Below are positions 7,127 through 8,061 of a stretch of DNA of 8,061 nucleotides, piece after piece; the first letter of the stretch is position 1; every line of letters starts with the position of its first letter. Both the position numbers and the translations under genes were made by a program. The stretch comes from Alphaproteobacteria bacterium (GTDB lineage Bacteria; Pseudomonadota; Alphaproteobacteria; Rickettsiales; RI-342): contig JADZBT010000113.1 of NCBI GenBank assembly GCA_020851915.1, positions 1-8,061 on the forward strand. Reading direction: 5' to 3'. The notes beneath the pieces are model-generated. The model was not told the origin of the DNA, ran no database searches, and saw only the letters and a list, made by a program, of their open reading frames with translations.

Positions 7127-8061
7127 TTATCCGACCTGCTTGTGCATCCCTTGCGTATAATCGAGCCGTCCCTGCGGTGTATGGGCGGGATCGAGGGGGA
7201 TGGCGCGCAGAATCGCATCGCGGAGCGATTCCAGTGCCTCCGTTTCAGACGCCGCACTCGCCTTCGCGCACTCGGACGGCGTGGCGAGGCGTCCGGGGAG
7301 CCGCAACTCCGGATGAGTGTCCATGTAACGCTCATACAGCCGCTCCTCCACGAAGAAGCGTACCAGTTGAGGATCGAGAGAGGCCTTATCTCTGGCAGTT
7401 GGGCGGGTGGCGGCATCGCGCAGAAATTCCAGCGCATTGAACACGGAATAGCCGTTCCGGAATTCTTCTTTCCGGAAAGCGCGCGGCCCGGTCATCGCCT
7501 CGAACATGTCCGACAGCGTGATCGTCTGGGACAGCCAGAGGCGCTCTTCGGGCGGCATGCTTCCGAAGGGGGGGCGGCCGTCGAGGTGGTGGTCGGCGGC
7601 GAGCAGCGCGTCCTTACGCATGGCATCCACGGGGAAAGAAAGGATGCGGAGCGAGAATTCCGGATGCGCCTGGTTACGGATAACGAACCCCGCATCCTGC
7701 CCCAGCTCCGGCAGAAACGGGATCTCGCCCTGCCGGTGAAACATCTTGCCGAGGTCATGCACGCGCGCGAGGGATTTGATGAGCCGGACGCCTTCGTCAC
7801 CCAGCGTGACGTGCCGGAACGGCCCCGTGGTGGCGGCATCCAGCGCGCGCAGCACGATCTCCGCCAGCTCCGGTACGTTACGCAGATGCTTGGCCAGCTC
7901 CTCGCGGGGGTCGCTCTCTGCCATGTAGCGCAGCATGGGTTCCGCCAGCGCATCGTAGAAAGCGATACGCTCCTCCGGCTTTGCGAATCGTTCCTCGGCG
8001 CGCCGGATCAGGAAGCGATCCTGCGGGAACATGAAGCAGGAGAACGCGCCCAGCACCGTCG
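7127..8061 (-). CDS. HD-GYP-like metal-dependent phosphohydrolase, 5' end outside window
   Basis: The reading frame stays open to the right edge, giving at least 310 residues. The first in-frame ATG (8032) has no Shine-Dalgarno, and the GTG at 8056 cannot be judged, so the gene probably begins beyond the edge. Numbering here counts from that GTG. The HD motif is VHDLGKM with H100-D101 and K104. H131 (AHPEFSLRIL), H156-H157 (ADHHLDG) and D183 (LSDMFEAMTG, followed by PRAFRK) match the order of metal ligands and flanking motifs in HD-GYP domains, which hydrolyse cyclic di-GMP. The GYP part is altered: DGRPPFG stands where DGxGYPxG is usual. I cannot place the first upstream ligand (a Glu or His in other members) with confidence. 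The C-terminal 45 residues show no recognised motif. The protein may hydrolyse another nucleotide, or serve as a sensor. It is separated from sucC by 193 bases with a likely terminator. Confidence 0.7.
   Translation of the reverse strand, partial: TVLGAFSCFMFPQDRFLIRRAEERFAKPEERIAFYDALAEPMLRYMAESDPREELAKHLRNVPELAEIVLRALDAATTGPFRHVTLGDEGVRLIKSLARVHDLGKMFHRQGEIPFLPELGQDAGFVIRNQAHPEFSLRILSFPVDAMRKDALLAADHHLDGRPPFGSMPPEERLWLSQTITLSDMFEAMTGPRAFRKEEFRNGYSVFNALEFLRDAATRPTARDKASLDPQLVRFFVEERLYERYMDTHPELRLPGRLATPSECAKASAASETEALESLRDAILRAIPLDPAHTPQGRLDYTQGMHKQVG

Noticed and set aside
6940..7437. Minus-strand frame crossing the HD gene end and the sucC leader
   Set aside because: It overlaps the HD gene in another frame, is arginine/cysteine/serine-rich and matches nothing I recognise.

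Overview
The window carries a tricarboxylic acid cycle operon on the minus strand, in an organism that looks alphaproteobacterial. The assignment is an inference from three things: the gene order sucC-sucD-(extra gene)-sucA-sucB, the strong similarity of the enzymes to alphaproteobacterial/mitochondrial-type versions, and the high GC of the coding regions (about 57 to 75 % in the lines I counted). All genes I can support are on the minus strand, so transcription runs from high to low coordinates.

Layout in transcription order: (1) 7127 to the right edge, the 3' part of a gene for a metal-dependent HD phosphohydrolase-like protein related to HD-GYP domains, with an altered GYP motif. It is followed by a plausible intrinsic terminator (7087-7115). 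(2) 6934-7126, a non-coding leader upstream of sucC with an AT-rich stretch, a GC-rich hairpin and a duplicated Shine-Dalgarno-like element. (3) sucC and sucD (6933-4883), the two subunits of succinyl-CoA synthetase, overlapping by one base (TAATG). (4) 4864-4469, a small single-domain response-regulator receiver starting with GTG, 18 bases after sucD. (5) 4468-4366, a 103-base gap with an AT-rich core that may hold an internal promoter. (6) sucA and sucB (4365-207), the E1 and E2 components of the 2-oxoglutarate dehydrogenase complex. (7) 182 to the left edge, the start of an ORF with RTX-type (hemolysin-type calcium-binding) repeats, 24 bases after sucB and clearly lower in GC (about 47 %).

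The metabolic logic is conventional: SucA and SucB convert 2-oxoglutarate to succinyl-CoA, and SucCD converts succinyl-CoA to succinate with nucleotide triphosphate formation. The E3 component (lpd), often found after sucB in related bacteria, is not in this window.

The unusual parts are accessory: a stand-alone receiver inserted between sucD and sucA, an HD-GYP-like gene immediately upstream, and an RTX-repeat ORF abutting the 3' end. Whether the receiver and the HD protein form a signalling link to the TCA operon is speculation from position. I see no mobile element, CRISPR array, tRNA or rRNA in the window.
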